Below, one piece after another: positions 43,085 to 55,354 of a stretch of 64,000 nucleotides of DNA (the first letter of the stretch is position 1; each line of letters starts with the position of its first letter). The notes below the pieces were generated by a model, which was not told the DNA's origin, searched no databases, and saw only the letters and a program-made list of their open reading frames with translations. The translations under genes were made by a program, and so were the position numbers. This DNA comes from Dugong dugon (Eukaryota; Chordata; Mammalia; Sirenia; Dugongidae), in the NCBI GenBank assembly GCA_030035585.1, contig CM057462.1, forward strand, positions 139,278,734 to 139,342,733, read 5' to 3'.

Positions 43085-44336
43085 TTATTGTTGTGCTTTA
43101 AATGAAAGTTTACAATTCAAGCTACTCTCTCATACAAAAATTTATACGTACGTTGTTATGTGACTCTAATTGTTCTCCCCATACTGTGATAGCACACTCT
43201 TCCTTTCCATCCCTAATTCCCCATGTCCATTCAACCAGCTCCTAACCCTCTCTGCCTTCCCATCTCACCTCTGGACAGAAGCTGCCCATTTAGTCTCTTG
43301 TATCTACTTGAGTTAAGAGACACACTCTTCAGGAATATCATTATAATAGGAGTATCACTTTATGTCCCACAGTCCAGTCCAAACCCTGTCTGAAGAGTTG
43401 GCCTTGGAAATTGTTTTAGTTCTGGGCTGATAGAAAATCCAGGGGCCATGCTTTCCGGGGTCCCTCCTGTCTCAATCAAACCATTAAGTCTGATGTGGGT
43501 AGGTGAAGACCTTGCTTAATGGTCAGAGCAGTGTGAAATATTAAGAACTTGCCACTTCACAGCTGAAACAGTTGAAGTTAGACTTCCGGTATGTACCCTG
43601 TTGAACTGCGGTAATGAGGGCCTATGCTGTTGAGACGGGCCCACACGAGTCTATGCGGGGGGAAAGGCACTCAAAGTCCACGGATCCCTTATGCCTGTGC
43701 CTAGGCAAAGGAGCTGTGCCTACCTTTGGTTCCTGGCTTATGGGAGCCAGCAGTTTATTTTTGCCCGTTTGTTAATTTGTTCACTCTCCAAGGCGGGGAG
43801 AATGGCTCCAGGTGGACATGTGAGGAATCCTACTTCCAGCCCAGGGGACTCAGCAATTGCTGAAGCTGGTCCAGGACCCAGTGCAAAGCAGGGAGTGGGG
43901 AGGTGAATGGGAGAGAGGTTTTTCCCTAAGAGGGGTGTTTTTGATCTATGTGATAAACTGTATGCATATGCTTATCTTTGCCGATGAGGGCTGCTTCTCA
44001 CTGGTTCTGGGTGGCTGAGTAGACGTTCTGGTGCTGAGTCTCTTCTGATGTGGAAAATGTGCTTCCTGAGCACCGCCGCTTGCCTGTCTCACCGCTCACA
44101 CCTGAGCTGATCAGGCCTGAAGGGCTCAGGCTCTTGTCAGGTCAGATCTGGCAATTCCTCACTGCTTCCGAACAATCTCTCCTCCCCTGCTACTCAGTCC
44201 GGTTCCTCAACTCTGCCTTTGATGTTCAGGGCTCCCAGATGGCCATATATAATCGAATCACTTGTTTCTTCAGGTCTTTGTTGTAAGAGGGTCCACCGGA
44301 AGCGTCTGACTACTCTGCTGTCTTGGCCCCGCCTCC
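43085..44336 (-). mobile_element. L1 mini-element: 5' UTR joined to 3' UTR, no ORFs
   Basis: On minus it begins with the L1 5' end (…ggcggggccaagaca…) and follows the 5' UTR of the 4741 subfamily to the equivalent of 5586. It then jumps to the equivalent of about 11987 in the 3' UTR ('catcag|acttaatgg', near 43490) and runs to the 3' end and an A-rich tail (43085). About 6.4 kb containing ORF1 and ORF2 is missing. Three bases (cag) are shared at the junction. The 71-, 77- and 78-codon frames in it are UTR text. I could not confirm target duplications. Confidence 0.82.
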
Positions 44337-44501
44337 CAAATTCAGTTTTTAAATGTGATTTTTAAAAAAATATTATGAATGCTAACACACCAAACAATTG
44401 TACCTTTATTTAAACTTTCATGCACATTTTTTGGCTCAAAAATAATTTTTAAAGTTGCCTAGCTAATGAACTCAATATTTGTATTAACTGTTAATCTATT
44501 T

Positions 44502-44665
44502 AGGGGCCCTGGTGGCACAGTGGTTACGAGCTTGGTGGCTAACCAAAAGATTTGCAGTTTGAATCCACCAGCTGCTCCTTGGAAACCCTACGGGGCAGTT
44601 CTACTTTGTTCTATAGGGTCACTGTGAATCAGAATTGACTCTACAGCAATGGGTTTTATTTTTAT
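44502..44665 (+). repeat. AfroSINE
   Basis: 'ggggccctggtggcacagtg', 'tttgcagtttgaatccacca', 'gggtcactgtgaatcagaat', ending in 'gcaatgggtttta'. Near-complete and well preserved. Confidence 0.93.
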
Positions 44666-45629
44666 TTATTTGTTTTTTGATTAATCTTTCTATTTGGAGG
44701 TTCTTAATAATTATTTTTTTGCACATAAAATTAATAGCTTTGCAATCAATTAATTATTGGAGCAATTTCCTTATATAAGAACATGATTAAATTTTAACTG
44801 ACTGGTAGAATTTAAAAAATTTGAAGCGTATAAGGAGACTTTTTACTCCAACTTACATCGAGAATGCCTGCTTATTTAAAACCTTTTCTTTACTACATTT
44901 TTTCTCCTTAATTTTTTTTTTTTTTTTTTGATGGCATGTGTTTTTGGTATTAGAACGCATGCTTACTAGTTAAGTGTGTTTAAATTTTTGGTTGGTAGTA
45001 TGGATTTTGAAAAACATGATCTGGCAATACAATTTCCCAATGATCTATGGTATGAGAGTATGCCAGTGAAAACTAGGTAGGTAATTTATTGCAGGCGCCT
45101 TTCATTTAGGTTACATGGGGAAACTCTGATTTTCCAAATATGACACAGAAAAACCATAACAAACTCATCAGGGCTTCTGAACCATCACATAGGAAAGCCA
45201 TAATTATGTTTGTAAGCCTTATCTCACAGAAATAAAGGGAAAAAAATAAAAGGCAAAAGTTAACGAAACTAACATCCAGGAAGCATCCATCACCTAATAG
45301 AATGCTCAACCTACACAACAATAAGGCTCCAGCTCTGGTCTGCTGAGCTTCACACGTTTCAAAAGGGGCTCACCTTGAAGATTAGTGTATTAGAACCAGA
45401 ATAACACTTCCAATGAGGTCCAGAAGCATAAAAAGTGTCTGGCAAACGATTTATGCCAATGGTAATGAAAGGGTTAAAAGTGAATATGAAGAGATTATTA
45501 ATAAATTCAAATAAAAACTATATTTTATTTTAGTGAAGTTGTTATGTTGATTAGTTCTGATGGTAACCTATGGGATCTGCAATCATGCATAAACATAATT
45601 TGTGTTCTTTTTTTCTCTTAATTACACCT
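44666..45629. other. Non-coding DNA, no gene recognised
   Basis: AT-rich, with a T-run at 44913-44930. The piece at 45060-45480 has mixed composition and no recognised repeat. Confidence 0.4.
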
Positions 45630-46640
45630 GGGGGTTTATCAATTTTGTTGATCTTTTCAAAGAACAAACATTTGGCTTTGTTAAAATTCTCAACTGTTTG
45701 CCTGTTTTCTGGTTCATTGTTTTCTGCTTACCTTGGGTTTTCCTTACACTCCCCGCCCCCCCCCCCCCTTTCTTAAAGTGGCATTCTAGGTCATTAATTT
45801 TGCACCTATTTTCTACAGTAAGCATTTAAAACTATACATTTCTCTGTAAATACTGCTTTAGCTGTATTTTAAGATTTGAATATTAAAATTTTTAAATTTT
45901 CCATGACCCATGAATTATTTAAAATTATGTTGTTTATTTCCAAATTATTGTGGTTTCCTAGATATCTTATTGTTATTTATTTCTTATTTAATTTCATCAT
46001 GTCAGAGAACACACTGTATGTGATTTCAATTCTTTTGAATTTATTGAAACTTGTTTTTAGCCCCAGAATATGTGATATGTGGTTGAACACACCATGTACA
46101 CTTGAAAAGGAAGTGTATTCTGCTATTGTTGGGTATAATGTTTTATAAATGTCAATTATGTTAAAGTGTTTGGTAATGATGTTCAAAACTTCTATGTCTT
46201 TATTAATTTTTTTTATTAGTTCTATCAGTTGCTGAGAGAAGAGTGCTGAAATTTCTAACTATGTGGTTTTATCTCTCTTTAGTTCTGTAAATTTTTGCTT
46301 CATGTATTTTGAAGCTCTCTTATTAGCAGGTGCATTTACATTTATGATTGTTAAGACTACCATATGTATTGACTCTTTTATTGCTATGAAATATCCTACC
46401 TTATGTCTGTCAATATGTTTTGTCTTAAAGTTTACTTTATCTGATATTAATATACCTACTTCTGCTTTCTTATGCTTACTCTTTGCATTGTATGTTTTTC
46501 TCCATTTTTGTATTTTGAATCTATCTTTATCTTTATATTTAAAAGGTGTATAGTTGTGTCTTGCTTTCTTAAATTCATAATCACAATCGCTGCCTTTTAA
46601 TTGGAGTGTTTGATCCATTTACATTTAATGTAATTATTGA
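45630..46640 (-). mobile_element. Ancient L1 ORF2 remnant
   Basis: On minus it runs from the endonuclease start toward the pre-RT region. A 119-codon open piece (46618-46259) reads VGILISDKVNFKTKH and TIINVNAPANKRASKYM, matching [10 protein letters not shown] and IINIYAPN of younger L1s. Later pieces (46186-45977) match the 'FSRIDHILG' region, decayed as FNHISHILG. 'LKRSTKLINP' lies at about 45640-45670. It is far more diverged than any other L1 here. A C-run of about 15 lies at 45758-45774. Confidence 0.8.
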
Positions 46641-48276
46641 CATGCTAAGCTTGGATTTAAGTCTACCATTTTAATTTTCATTTTCTGCTTGTTCTGTATA
46701 TTTTTCTTCCTCTGTTTTTCTTTCCTGTCTTTTTCCCTCCCTTGGTTAAATATATACTATTTAGAATTCTTGTTTATCTACTGACTTTAATATATATCTT
46801 TGCTTGTTCTTAGGGTTTTCTCTAGGGATCAAGTTGGTAAAACTGTGCATTTCTAACCAAGTTTTAGCCACCTAGATGGAGTAGAAAGGAGCCTCCTTTT
46901 AGGTAAAAAGCCATAAAAATCTGAAACTCAGTCAGTGTGTTCCTCTTCTTCCAAGTATTGACTCCAGGTCAGTTTTCTTCTGTTTTTTTAACTCTTCAGT
47001 GATTTTAGGTATTGTTGTTTATATCTTTATCAGAGCGGATATTGTTTCATCTGGAAGAATTAGTTCAATAAGAGCTACTCCATCATTTCCCAAAGTCCCT
47101 TCAACCCCTTGTCTTTTAATTTAAATGTGCTTTTTAAATTTTTGAAGGCTTCTTTTTTCTCCACCCTCTTATTTGCGAGTGTCTCATTTCTTATTTGTGT
47201 CAGGAAATTCAGATTTCATGTGAATAAACTGAACATCTCAAACTGTTTACTGGTAACCAGAAATACTGGTAACTGAGTCAGAAAAAATCCTGGAAATTTT
47301 CTTTAAAAACAAACCAGAATCCACTATCCTCTCAGACCTACTGAATCGTAGTTTTTGTGATTAATTCTATGAATCTGTATAAAAATATAAGACTTCCTAG
47401 GTGATTCTGATTCACCATTCAAGATAGGTATTTAACATCTAAGATAAATTAAATAGAAATTATTTACTCAGCAAATTTAAAATGTAAATCTTAAAATTTT
47501 AATTCTGTAGAAGAAAGTCAAAATGGGAAGAAGTAGAAAACTTTAGTGTCACTCTGGGTGAGAAAACTATGTGATATGCTACTTAAAATAATTTCTTTTG
47601 TAACTTCAAACTATCTTAAAGTTTGGAAGTAAGAACTGTTCAAGGTCAGAAGTAGAATTCTTTGGGAACATTTTATAAGCTCAACAAGAATTCAGGTTTT
47701 TAGAATCCTGAGTTATTTACAATAATAGTGAATTGCTCAATTCTTAATTTTGTTCTTTACTCATTACATATTTTTTATTGATGTAAAATATGACTTTTCT
47801 AAGTTGTAGAATATTCTATGTGATGGAAACTCTGCAGTTTTAAAAACAACTTCCCTGAATTTAGCTTATTTGAGCCTTTGTACCTGAGAAAAATTTTCTT
47901 TAGTTTTCTCATATACAAAGATTTGATAGAGAACTGTATTATTATCAATCCATTTTGAAAACATGAGAGGCTCTGAAAGTTAGAATTAATAAGCTCTCTT
48001 ACACACACACACACTCAACTCACATATGCAGGCCTTATGAATCTAATCTATTAGAAACCATCATTTGGCCAATTTCCTTCTATTAGTTTCTATGTGGGGC
48101 TGCAACTCAAAGTACACCAATTAAAATAAATTAGTGTAGAACTAATAGTTGGGCATCTATGCTGTAGTTTTACATTTTGCTATTTGGCATTGCAATGAAC
48201 TAATTGAAAACATCAGACTTGAGTATAAGAAAATCAGCAAGAATAGATAACAAATAAAGAATGTAGAACAAGAGAC
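46641..48276. other. AT-rich interval, no gene recognised
   Basis: It contains a short (AC)n run at 48002-48015. No exon, RNA gene or clear repeat recognised, though old repeats may lie here undetected. Confidence 0.45.
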
Positions 48277-48291
48277 AAAATTGTACATTGG
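48277..48291. repeat. Target-site duplication of the outer L1, left
   Basis: The 15-mer aaaattgtacattgg is repeated at 63792-63806. Confidence 0.93.
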
Positions 48292-49901
48292 GAAGACTTC
48301 TGGCAAAATGGCACTCTAGGCAGAAGCACCATGCTGTCCCTCCACAGCAAAGATCTGAAAAACTAAGGCAAACAGAGAAAACAGCAATCCTGAAACCCTA
48401 AAACACCAAATGAAGAAATAAAGAACTCAGCCAAGCACCAAATGGAGTGAGAAAACTGACAGAGAACGGAGAGAGAGGAGAGATTCATGCAGAGGTCCCC
48501 CACTAGCTAACACAGCACGGATCCACCATCTTGCACTCCTATCGGAGACCAGCAAACAGGGGGTACGAGAAAGCAGCTTCATGGAGCTTCCAGCGGGAGA
48601 CAAAGCAACCGGTAATCTGTGATAGATGCTTTCCCACACCCCACCCTTCTTCACTCCCACTCAGCCTCCTCTGCTTCCCGCAGCCACAGTCTCTTGTCCG
48701 GGAAGCACTGGCTGCTTGGATTCCACTCGCCTGCACTGGCCGGCTCCCTGAGTGCCATTTGTTGGCTGCTGGTGTTGCTTTTTTCAGCTTCTTTTGATTT
48801 CTTCCTTACCTCTCACCACCTCCCCATCCTTTAGCTCAAATACTTGGCTCCGCGAGCCATCTTTGCTTCTTCGTGAAGGGCTGCGGAGCTCCGTTAGAGT
48901 GTGGAACTGCTTCCTGGTCTGGGATGCCACACTGGTGTTTGTTTGTTCTGAATTGTTTGTTTGTTTTCTTTTCCTTTTCTTGAGTTGGGAGCCTGTTCTG
49001 GCTGCACAGTGCTGCACGGCTTGGGACCTAACTCCCCAGCTTGAGCAGAAATGCAGAGGGATCCCTTAGGGTATAGTGTTTTTCATGTTTTTTTTTTTTC
49101 TTTCTGTTTATTGGGGACTTTTCTTCTTCTTCTTTTTTTAATTTGTTTTGTTTTCTTTTCCCTCTTTTTCCCCTTTTGTCTTTCACCATTACTCAGTTTC
49201 TTGTCTCTCTATACCTTAGTTCTCTTCCTGTTCCCTGAATCCCTGGCACTGAATATCTCTATGCCTTCTAGCCAGGCTGTACTGCAACACCTGAGAATAA
49301 CTTCCCCAGACCTCATAGCCATGCTGGTGGGATCCCTAGGAGCTTGGCTGTTCTTTTTTATTTCTAATTTTTATTTATTCATTCTTTTCTTTTCTTCTCC
49401 TTCCCCTTTTGTTTTTCTCCATTTCATAGTCTCTCATCTCTCCACTCCAACAGCAAGCTCCCCTAGCACTCTTTTTTGTTTGTTTGTATGTTTTTGGCTC
49501 CTGTTCCACTATCCTCTTTCCCATATCTATCTCAGCTCCACAAATAACAATCTTCCCCTCCATCACGCCTACCTGCACCATGCGCTTAACATCACACAAC
49601 CAAGAAGCACAGGCACGGCCTAACGGAACCTGCCCTGCACTGATTACTGACCTGCCCTGATGGCTATAGTAAGTGCCACAACTACCTATCCTAGCAACTC
49701 CTCTTCAGCTAGACTTGCCCTGCTGTACCATATCTGAGTGACTGACCATACCAATTGGAGAAGGAGGCAAAAAGTATCACGCCCACACATGAACAAACAA
49801 CAAAGAACACACAGCCCGCCTGCTCAGACATAGCCAAATAAAAAAAAAAAGGGATGAAACAAACAAATATGCAATCAACAAACAAGAAAAATAACTACTG
49901 A
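48292..49901 (+). promoter_or_regulatory. Outer L1 5' UTR
   Basis: Starts with 'gaagacttctggcaaaatgg' and 'cactctaggcagaagcacca', the L1 leader text. It lacks the GC-rich monomers of the 14165-22896 copy; the middle (48620-49530) is T/C-rich instead. Intron-like edges are at 48612 and 49535. Frames such as 49051-49623 (190 codons) are low-complexity Phe/Leu/Ser text from the pyrimidine tracts, not a gene. Confidence 0.75.
48612..49535 (+). other. Intron-like segment in the outer L1 5' UTR
   Basis: The left edge is 'gcaaccg|gtaatctg' and the right edge 'cctctttcccatatctatctcag|ctcca'. Both align with the edges of the block missing from the nested L1 (junction 55094/55095). The GT start and the pyrimidine tract plus AG are kept, although the interior is quite different from that of the minus-strand L1. 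It measures 924 bp. Confidence 0.6.
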
Positions 49902-50960
49902 ATGCCCTGAAAACAGCAGAAAATATCAAAACATTACAAAAAAAGGACAAGACGGTTCAGGTAGGCATCCAAAATAAAACACCAGATGACTTTCCAGTGG
50001 AAGAAAAGGCACTAGAACTACCACATGGGGAATTCAAATTTATAATAGTCAGAATCATGAAGAGTTGAAGCAAAAGGCAGACAAAAATGAGTAAAAAATA
50101 GACAAATTCATGGAAAAGGCAGAAAAATTCATGGGAAATACAGACAAAAAAATGGAAGAATTCAGGAAAATAATGCAGGAACAAAGTGCCAAAATAAATT
50201 CACAACTAGAAATTATACAAAAACAACAATTAGAAATCAAAAAGATAAACAACAAGATTTCAGAAATGGACAGTGTCATAGAAGGGCTGAGAAGCAGATT
50301 TGAAACGGTGGAAGATAGGATCAGTGGAATTGAAGACAAACACTTGCATAGAACTCTGTTTGACAAAAACTCAGAAAAAAGAACAAAGAAAAATGAAGAG
50401 ACCCTGAGAGTTATGTGGGATACAATCAAAAGCAAAAATTTTCGAGTGATCAGAGTTCTAGAACAAGGGGAGAAAACAGAAAACACAGAGAGGATTACTG
50501 AAGAACTGCTGACAGAAAACTTCCCAAATATCATGAAAGATGAAAAGCTGGCCATCTAAGAAGCTCAATGAACCCCATATAAAATAGGCACTAAAAGAAA
50601 ATCACCAAGGCATATCATAATCACACTCACCAAAACCAAAGACAAAGGATCCTAATGGCAGTTTGTGAAAAACAAGAAGTCACATACAGAGGAAAAACAA
50701 TAAGCCTAAGCTCAGATTATTCAGCAGAAACCATGCAGGCAAGAAGGCAATGGGATGACATATATAAAACCTTGAAAGAAAAAAATTACCAGCCAAGAAT
50801 AACATATCCTGCAAAACTCTTGTTCAAATATGATGGTGGAATTAGGGCATTTCCAGATAAACAGAAATTAAGGGAATATGTAAAAACCAAACCAAACATA
50901 CAAAAATTATTAAAGGGAGTTCTTTGATCTGAGAACAAACAACTTAAGCTCACAGGCTGA
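49902..50960 (+). pseudogene. Outer L1 ORF1, several stops
   Basis: Same protein family as 19894-20943. The ATG at 49902 is followed at codon 3 by TGA where the intact copy has CGA (Arg). Open pieces at 50110-50559 show the coiled coil and RRM start, and at 50655-50927 the C-terminal domain (KQEVTYRGKTISLSSDYSAE, ARRQWDDIYKTLKEKN). A second CGA-to-TGA change ends the frame at 50927, 11 codons before the natural stop near 50958. These are typical CpG-decay lesions. Confidence 0.88.
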
Positions 50961-51368
50961 ATCTAGGATGCAGGATAGTACCAGCTAGATACCAATCTAG
51001 GAAATGAACTCTCAAGGACTAACCAAAACCAAAATAAATACAACAGGGAATCCGAGCAGTTAATCTGTAAATGACAACAACATCAGAACAATAAAAGAGG
51101 AATAAATGGTATAGGTATAGAACCTTCTAATGGAGATGAAGGCAAGGCGATACAAAGTAGTAATAGATTGCTTCAAACTTAGAAAGATAAGGGTAGATTT
51201 CACGATAACCAGAAAGAAAGTTAACAAACATACTCATAAAAATAAAGAGGAAAAACATAAAGTCTCGGCAAAAACAAAACTACAAAAACAAAGGAAATGA
51301 AAAAAATCCACAATCAAAAGTAATTCAGCACAGGAGAGTAAGAAGAACAAAGAAAACATCAGCACCAC

Positions 51369-51369
<1 letters not shown>

Positions 51370-51402
<33 letters not shown>
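51370..51402 (+). repeat. A33 homopolymer between ORF1 and ORF2
   Basis: An uninterrupted run of 33 A. The nested L1 has only about 8 A at the same place (56817-56824). A local slippage expansion, just before the ORF2 start. Confidence 0.9.
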
Positions 51403-51403
<1 letters not shown>

Positions 51404-51412
51404 CACTACAAA

Positions 51413-54400
51413 ATGACAGCAACGAACTCACATCTATCAATAATTACACTGAATGTAAATGGATTCAATGCACCCATAAAGAGATGGAGAGTGACAGAAT
51501 GGATAAGAAAACAGGATCCATCTATTTGCTGTCTACAAGAGACACACCTTAGAAACAAAGATGTGAATTTATTAAAAATCAAAGGTCGGAAAAAAATATA
51601 TCAAGCTAACAACTATCAAAAAAGAGCAGGAGTGGCAATTCTAATCTCAGATAAAATAGACTTTAAAACAAAATCTACCATAAAAGACAAAGAAGGACAC
51701 TATATAATGATTAAGGGGATGATCCATCATGAAGACATAAGCATAATAAATATCTATGCACCCAATGACAGGGCTCCAAAATACATAAAAAAAACTCTAA
51801 CAGCACTGAAAAGAGAAATTGACAGTTCCACAATAATAGTAGGAGACTTCAACACACCACTCTCAGTAAAGGACAGAACAACTAAACAGAAACTCAGCAA
51901 AGATACAGAAGACCTAAAGGACACAATCAGCCAACTGGACCTCATAGACATATATAGAACACTCCGTCCAACAGCTGCAAAGTACACATTCTTTTCCAAT
52001 CCACATGGAACGTTCTCCAGAATAGACCACATTTTAGGCCAGAGAGAAATCCTCAACAAGATCCAAAACTTTAAGATAATTTAAAAGATCTTCTCTGACC
52101 ACAATGCCATCAAGGTAGAAGTTAACAACAGAAAGAGCAAGGAAAAAAAATCATTGACACAGAAACTGAATAATACTCTGCTTAAACATCAGTGGGTAAT
52201 AGAATAACTCAGAGATGGAATCAAAAAATTCCTAGAATCAAATGAGAATGAAAACACATCATACCAAAACCTTTGGGATGCAGCAAAGGCAGTTCTCAGC
52301 AGACAATTTATAGCAATAGATGCATACATCAAAAAAGAAAAAAGGGACAAAGTTAAAACATTAACTACACAACTCAAACAAATAGAAAGAGAACAGCAAA
52401 TAAAGCCCACAGCCATCAGAAGAAAGGAAATAATAAAGATCAGAGCAGAAATAAATGAAATAGAGGACAGAAAACCAATACAAATAATTAACAAAACCAA
52501 AAGTTGGTTCTTTGAAAGAATCAACAAAATCGACAAACCACTGGCCAGACTGACAAAAGAAAATAACCCAAATAAGAAAAGAAATGGGTGACATTACAAC
52601 AGACCCAACTGAAACAAAAAAGATCATAACATAATATTATGAAAAACTATAACAAATTTTAAAACCTAGAGGAAATGGATAAATTTCTAGAAATTTCTAC
52701 CCTACCTACCCAAACTACAACAAAGTGATGTTGAAAATCTGAACAGACCCATAACAGGAGAAGAGATTGAAAAGGTAATAAAAACAAACTCTCAACAAAA
52801 AAGCCCTGGTTTAGATATTTTCACTGGAGAATTCTACAAAACATTCACAGAAGAGCTCGTACTAGTACTACTCAAGCTATTTCAGAGAATAGAAAAGGAA
52901 ACAACACTTCTGAATTCATTCTATGAAGCCAGCATAACGCTGATACCAAAACCAGGCAAAGACACCACAAAAAAAGAAAATTATGGACCAATATCTCTCA
53001 CGAACATAGATGCAAAAATTCTCAACAAAATTCTAGCCAATAGAATTCAGCATCATATCAAAAAAATAATACAACACAAACAAGTAGGTTTCATAGCAGG
53101 TATGCAAGGATGGTTCATAATTAGAAAATCAATCAACATAATCCACCACATAAATAAAATGAAGGAAAAGAATCACAAGATCACCTCAATTGATGCAGGA
53201 AAGGCATTTGACAAAGTCCAACACCCATTCCTGATAAAAACTCTCAATAAAATAGGTATAGAAGGGAAATTTCTCAACATAATAAAGGGCATCTGTGCAA
53301 AACCAATGGCCAACATCATTCTTAATGGAGAGAGACTGAAAACATTCCCCTTGAAAACAGGAACAAGACAAGGATGCCCTTTATCACCATTCCTATTTAA
53401 CATTGTGCTGGAAGTTCTAGCTAGAGCAATAAGGCAAGAAAAAGAAATAAAGGGCATCCAAATTGGTAATGAAGAAGTTAAACTGTCCCTGTCTGTGGAT
53501 GATATGAAATTATACACAAAAAACCCTAGACTCCACAAGAAATCTACTGGAACTAATAGAAAGATTCAGCAGAGTAGCAGGATACAAGATAAACATACAA
53601 AAATCAGTTGGATTCCTATACACCAATAGAGAGAATGATGAAAAGGAAATCAGGGAAACAATACCATTTATAATAACCCCTAAAAAAATGAACTACTTAG
53701 GACTAAATCTAACGTAAAATCTAATGTAAAAGACCTATACAAAGAAAACTGCAAAACACTACTGCAAGAAACCCAAAGGGATCTACATAAATGGAAAAAC
53801 ATACCATGCTTATGGATGGGTAGACTCAACATGGTGAAAATGAAAACTCTACCCAAAGCAATTTACAAATACAATGCAATCCCGATCCAAATACCAACAA
53901 CATTCTTCAAAGAGATGGAAAAACTAATCATTAACTTTATTCGGAAAGGGAAGAAGCCTGAATAAGTAAAGCACTACTGAAGAGGAAGAATAAAGTTAGA
54001 GGACACACACTACCTGATCTCAGAACCTACTGTACAGCTACAGTAGTCAAAACAGCCTGGTACCAATACAACAACAGATACACTGAGCAATGGAACAGAA
54101 TTGAGAACCCAGATGTAAATCCATCCACCTATGGTCACCCGGTATTTGACAAGGGCCCAAAGTCCATGAAATGGGGAAAAGAAGGTCTTTTTAACAAACG
54201 GTGCTGGCAAAACTGGATATCCATCTACAAATAAATGAAACAGGACCAGAACCCATACCTCATGCCATACACAAAACCTAATTCAAAATGGATCAAAGAC
54301 CTAAATATAAAGCCAAAAACTATACAGTTCATAGAAGAAAAAATAGGACCAACACTACAGGCCCTAATACACAGCATTAACAGTATACAAACCATAACCA

Positions 54401-54787
54401 TCAACACACAGACTCCAGAAGATAACCTAGATAACTGGGATCTTCTAAAAATCAAACACCTATGCTCTTCAAAAGACTTCACCAAAAGAGTCAAAAGAGA
54501 ACCTACAGACTTGGAAAAAATTTTTGGACAGTACAAGTCAGACAAATGTCTAATCTCCATAATCTACAAGAAAACCAACACCTCTACAACAGAAAGACAA
54601 ATAATCCTATTAACAATTGGGCAAAGGAAATGAATAGACACTTCACCAAAGAAGACATTCAAGCAGCCAACAGACACATGAGGAAATGCTCGCAATCACT
54701 AGCCATTAGAGAAATGCAAATTAAAACCACAGTGAGATACCGTCTCACCCCAGCATTACTGGCACGAATCAAAAACACTGTAAATAG
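51413..54787 (+). pseudogene. Outer L1 ORF2, 5' part (to the nested insertion)
   Basis: The start MTATNSHLSIITLNVNG at 51413 opens 223 codons covering most of the endonuclease ([47 protein letters not shown]). A TAA at about 52082 stops it before SDHNAI. The RT domain is at 53102-53629 with [24 protein letters not shown] reads SVDD (Phe and Ala replaced). Several frameshifts lie between 52560 and 53750. The reading continues to the insertion near codon 1122 and resumes at 62195. Dead. Confidence 0.88.
54778..54787. repeat. Target-site duplication of the nested L1, left
   Basis: The 10-mer ctgtaaatag is repeated at 62185-62194. It is ORF2 sequence of the outer L1 and reads normally once one copy is removed. 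Confidence 0.9.
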
Positions 54788-55354
54788 GAGGAGGGGCAAG
54801 ATGGCGCTCTAGGCAGAAACACCACGCTGTCCCTCCACAGCAAAGATCCGAAAAACTAAGCCTAACAGAGAATCAAGAATCCTGAAACCCTAGAACACCA
54901 AATGAAGAGATAAAGAACTCAGCCAAACACCAAACGGAGTGAGAATACTAAAAGAGAACGGAGAGCGAGGAGAGACTCAGGCAGAGATTCCTTACCAGCT
55001 AACGCAGCGCGGATCCACCATCTTGGATTCCTATCGGAGACCAGCAAACGGGAGAGCAGCCTTGCAGAGCATCTGGTCGGAGACAGAACAACCGCTTAGC
55101 TTCACACATAACCATCTTCCCGCTGCACCCTACCTACCTGCACCGTGCACTAGACATCACATCACCAAGCGGTGCAGGCACGCCCTATTGGAACCTGCCC
55201 AGCACTGACTACCGACCGTCCTGGTGGCTGCGGTGAGTGCCACAAGCAACCCATCCCAGTGGCTCCTCCTCAACTAGATCTGCCCAGCTGTACCACAAGA
55301 ACGAAAAAAAAAAAAAAAAATCTACAATCAATAAACGAGAGAAGTATCTACTGA
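54788..55354 (+). promoter_or_regulatory. Shortened (spliced-like) L1 5' UTR
   Basis: 567 bp. It starts 'gaggaggggcaagatggcgc'. It matches the minus-strand L1 leader up to 'gacagaac.accg' (55094), then jumps directly to 'cttagcttcacacataacc' (55095), skipping 1383 bp that include all three monomers. If the monomers are the promoter, this copy was born without most of it. Confidence 0.8.

Noticed and set aside
49051-49623. A 190-codon Phe/Leu/Ser-rich open frame, like a membrane protein
   Set aside because: It is a translation of T/C-rich 5'-UTR text of the outer L1 and not a conserved protein.
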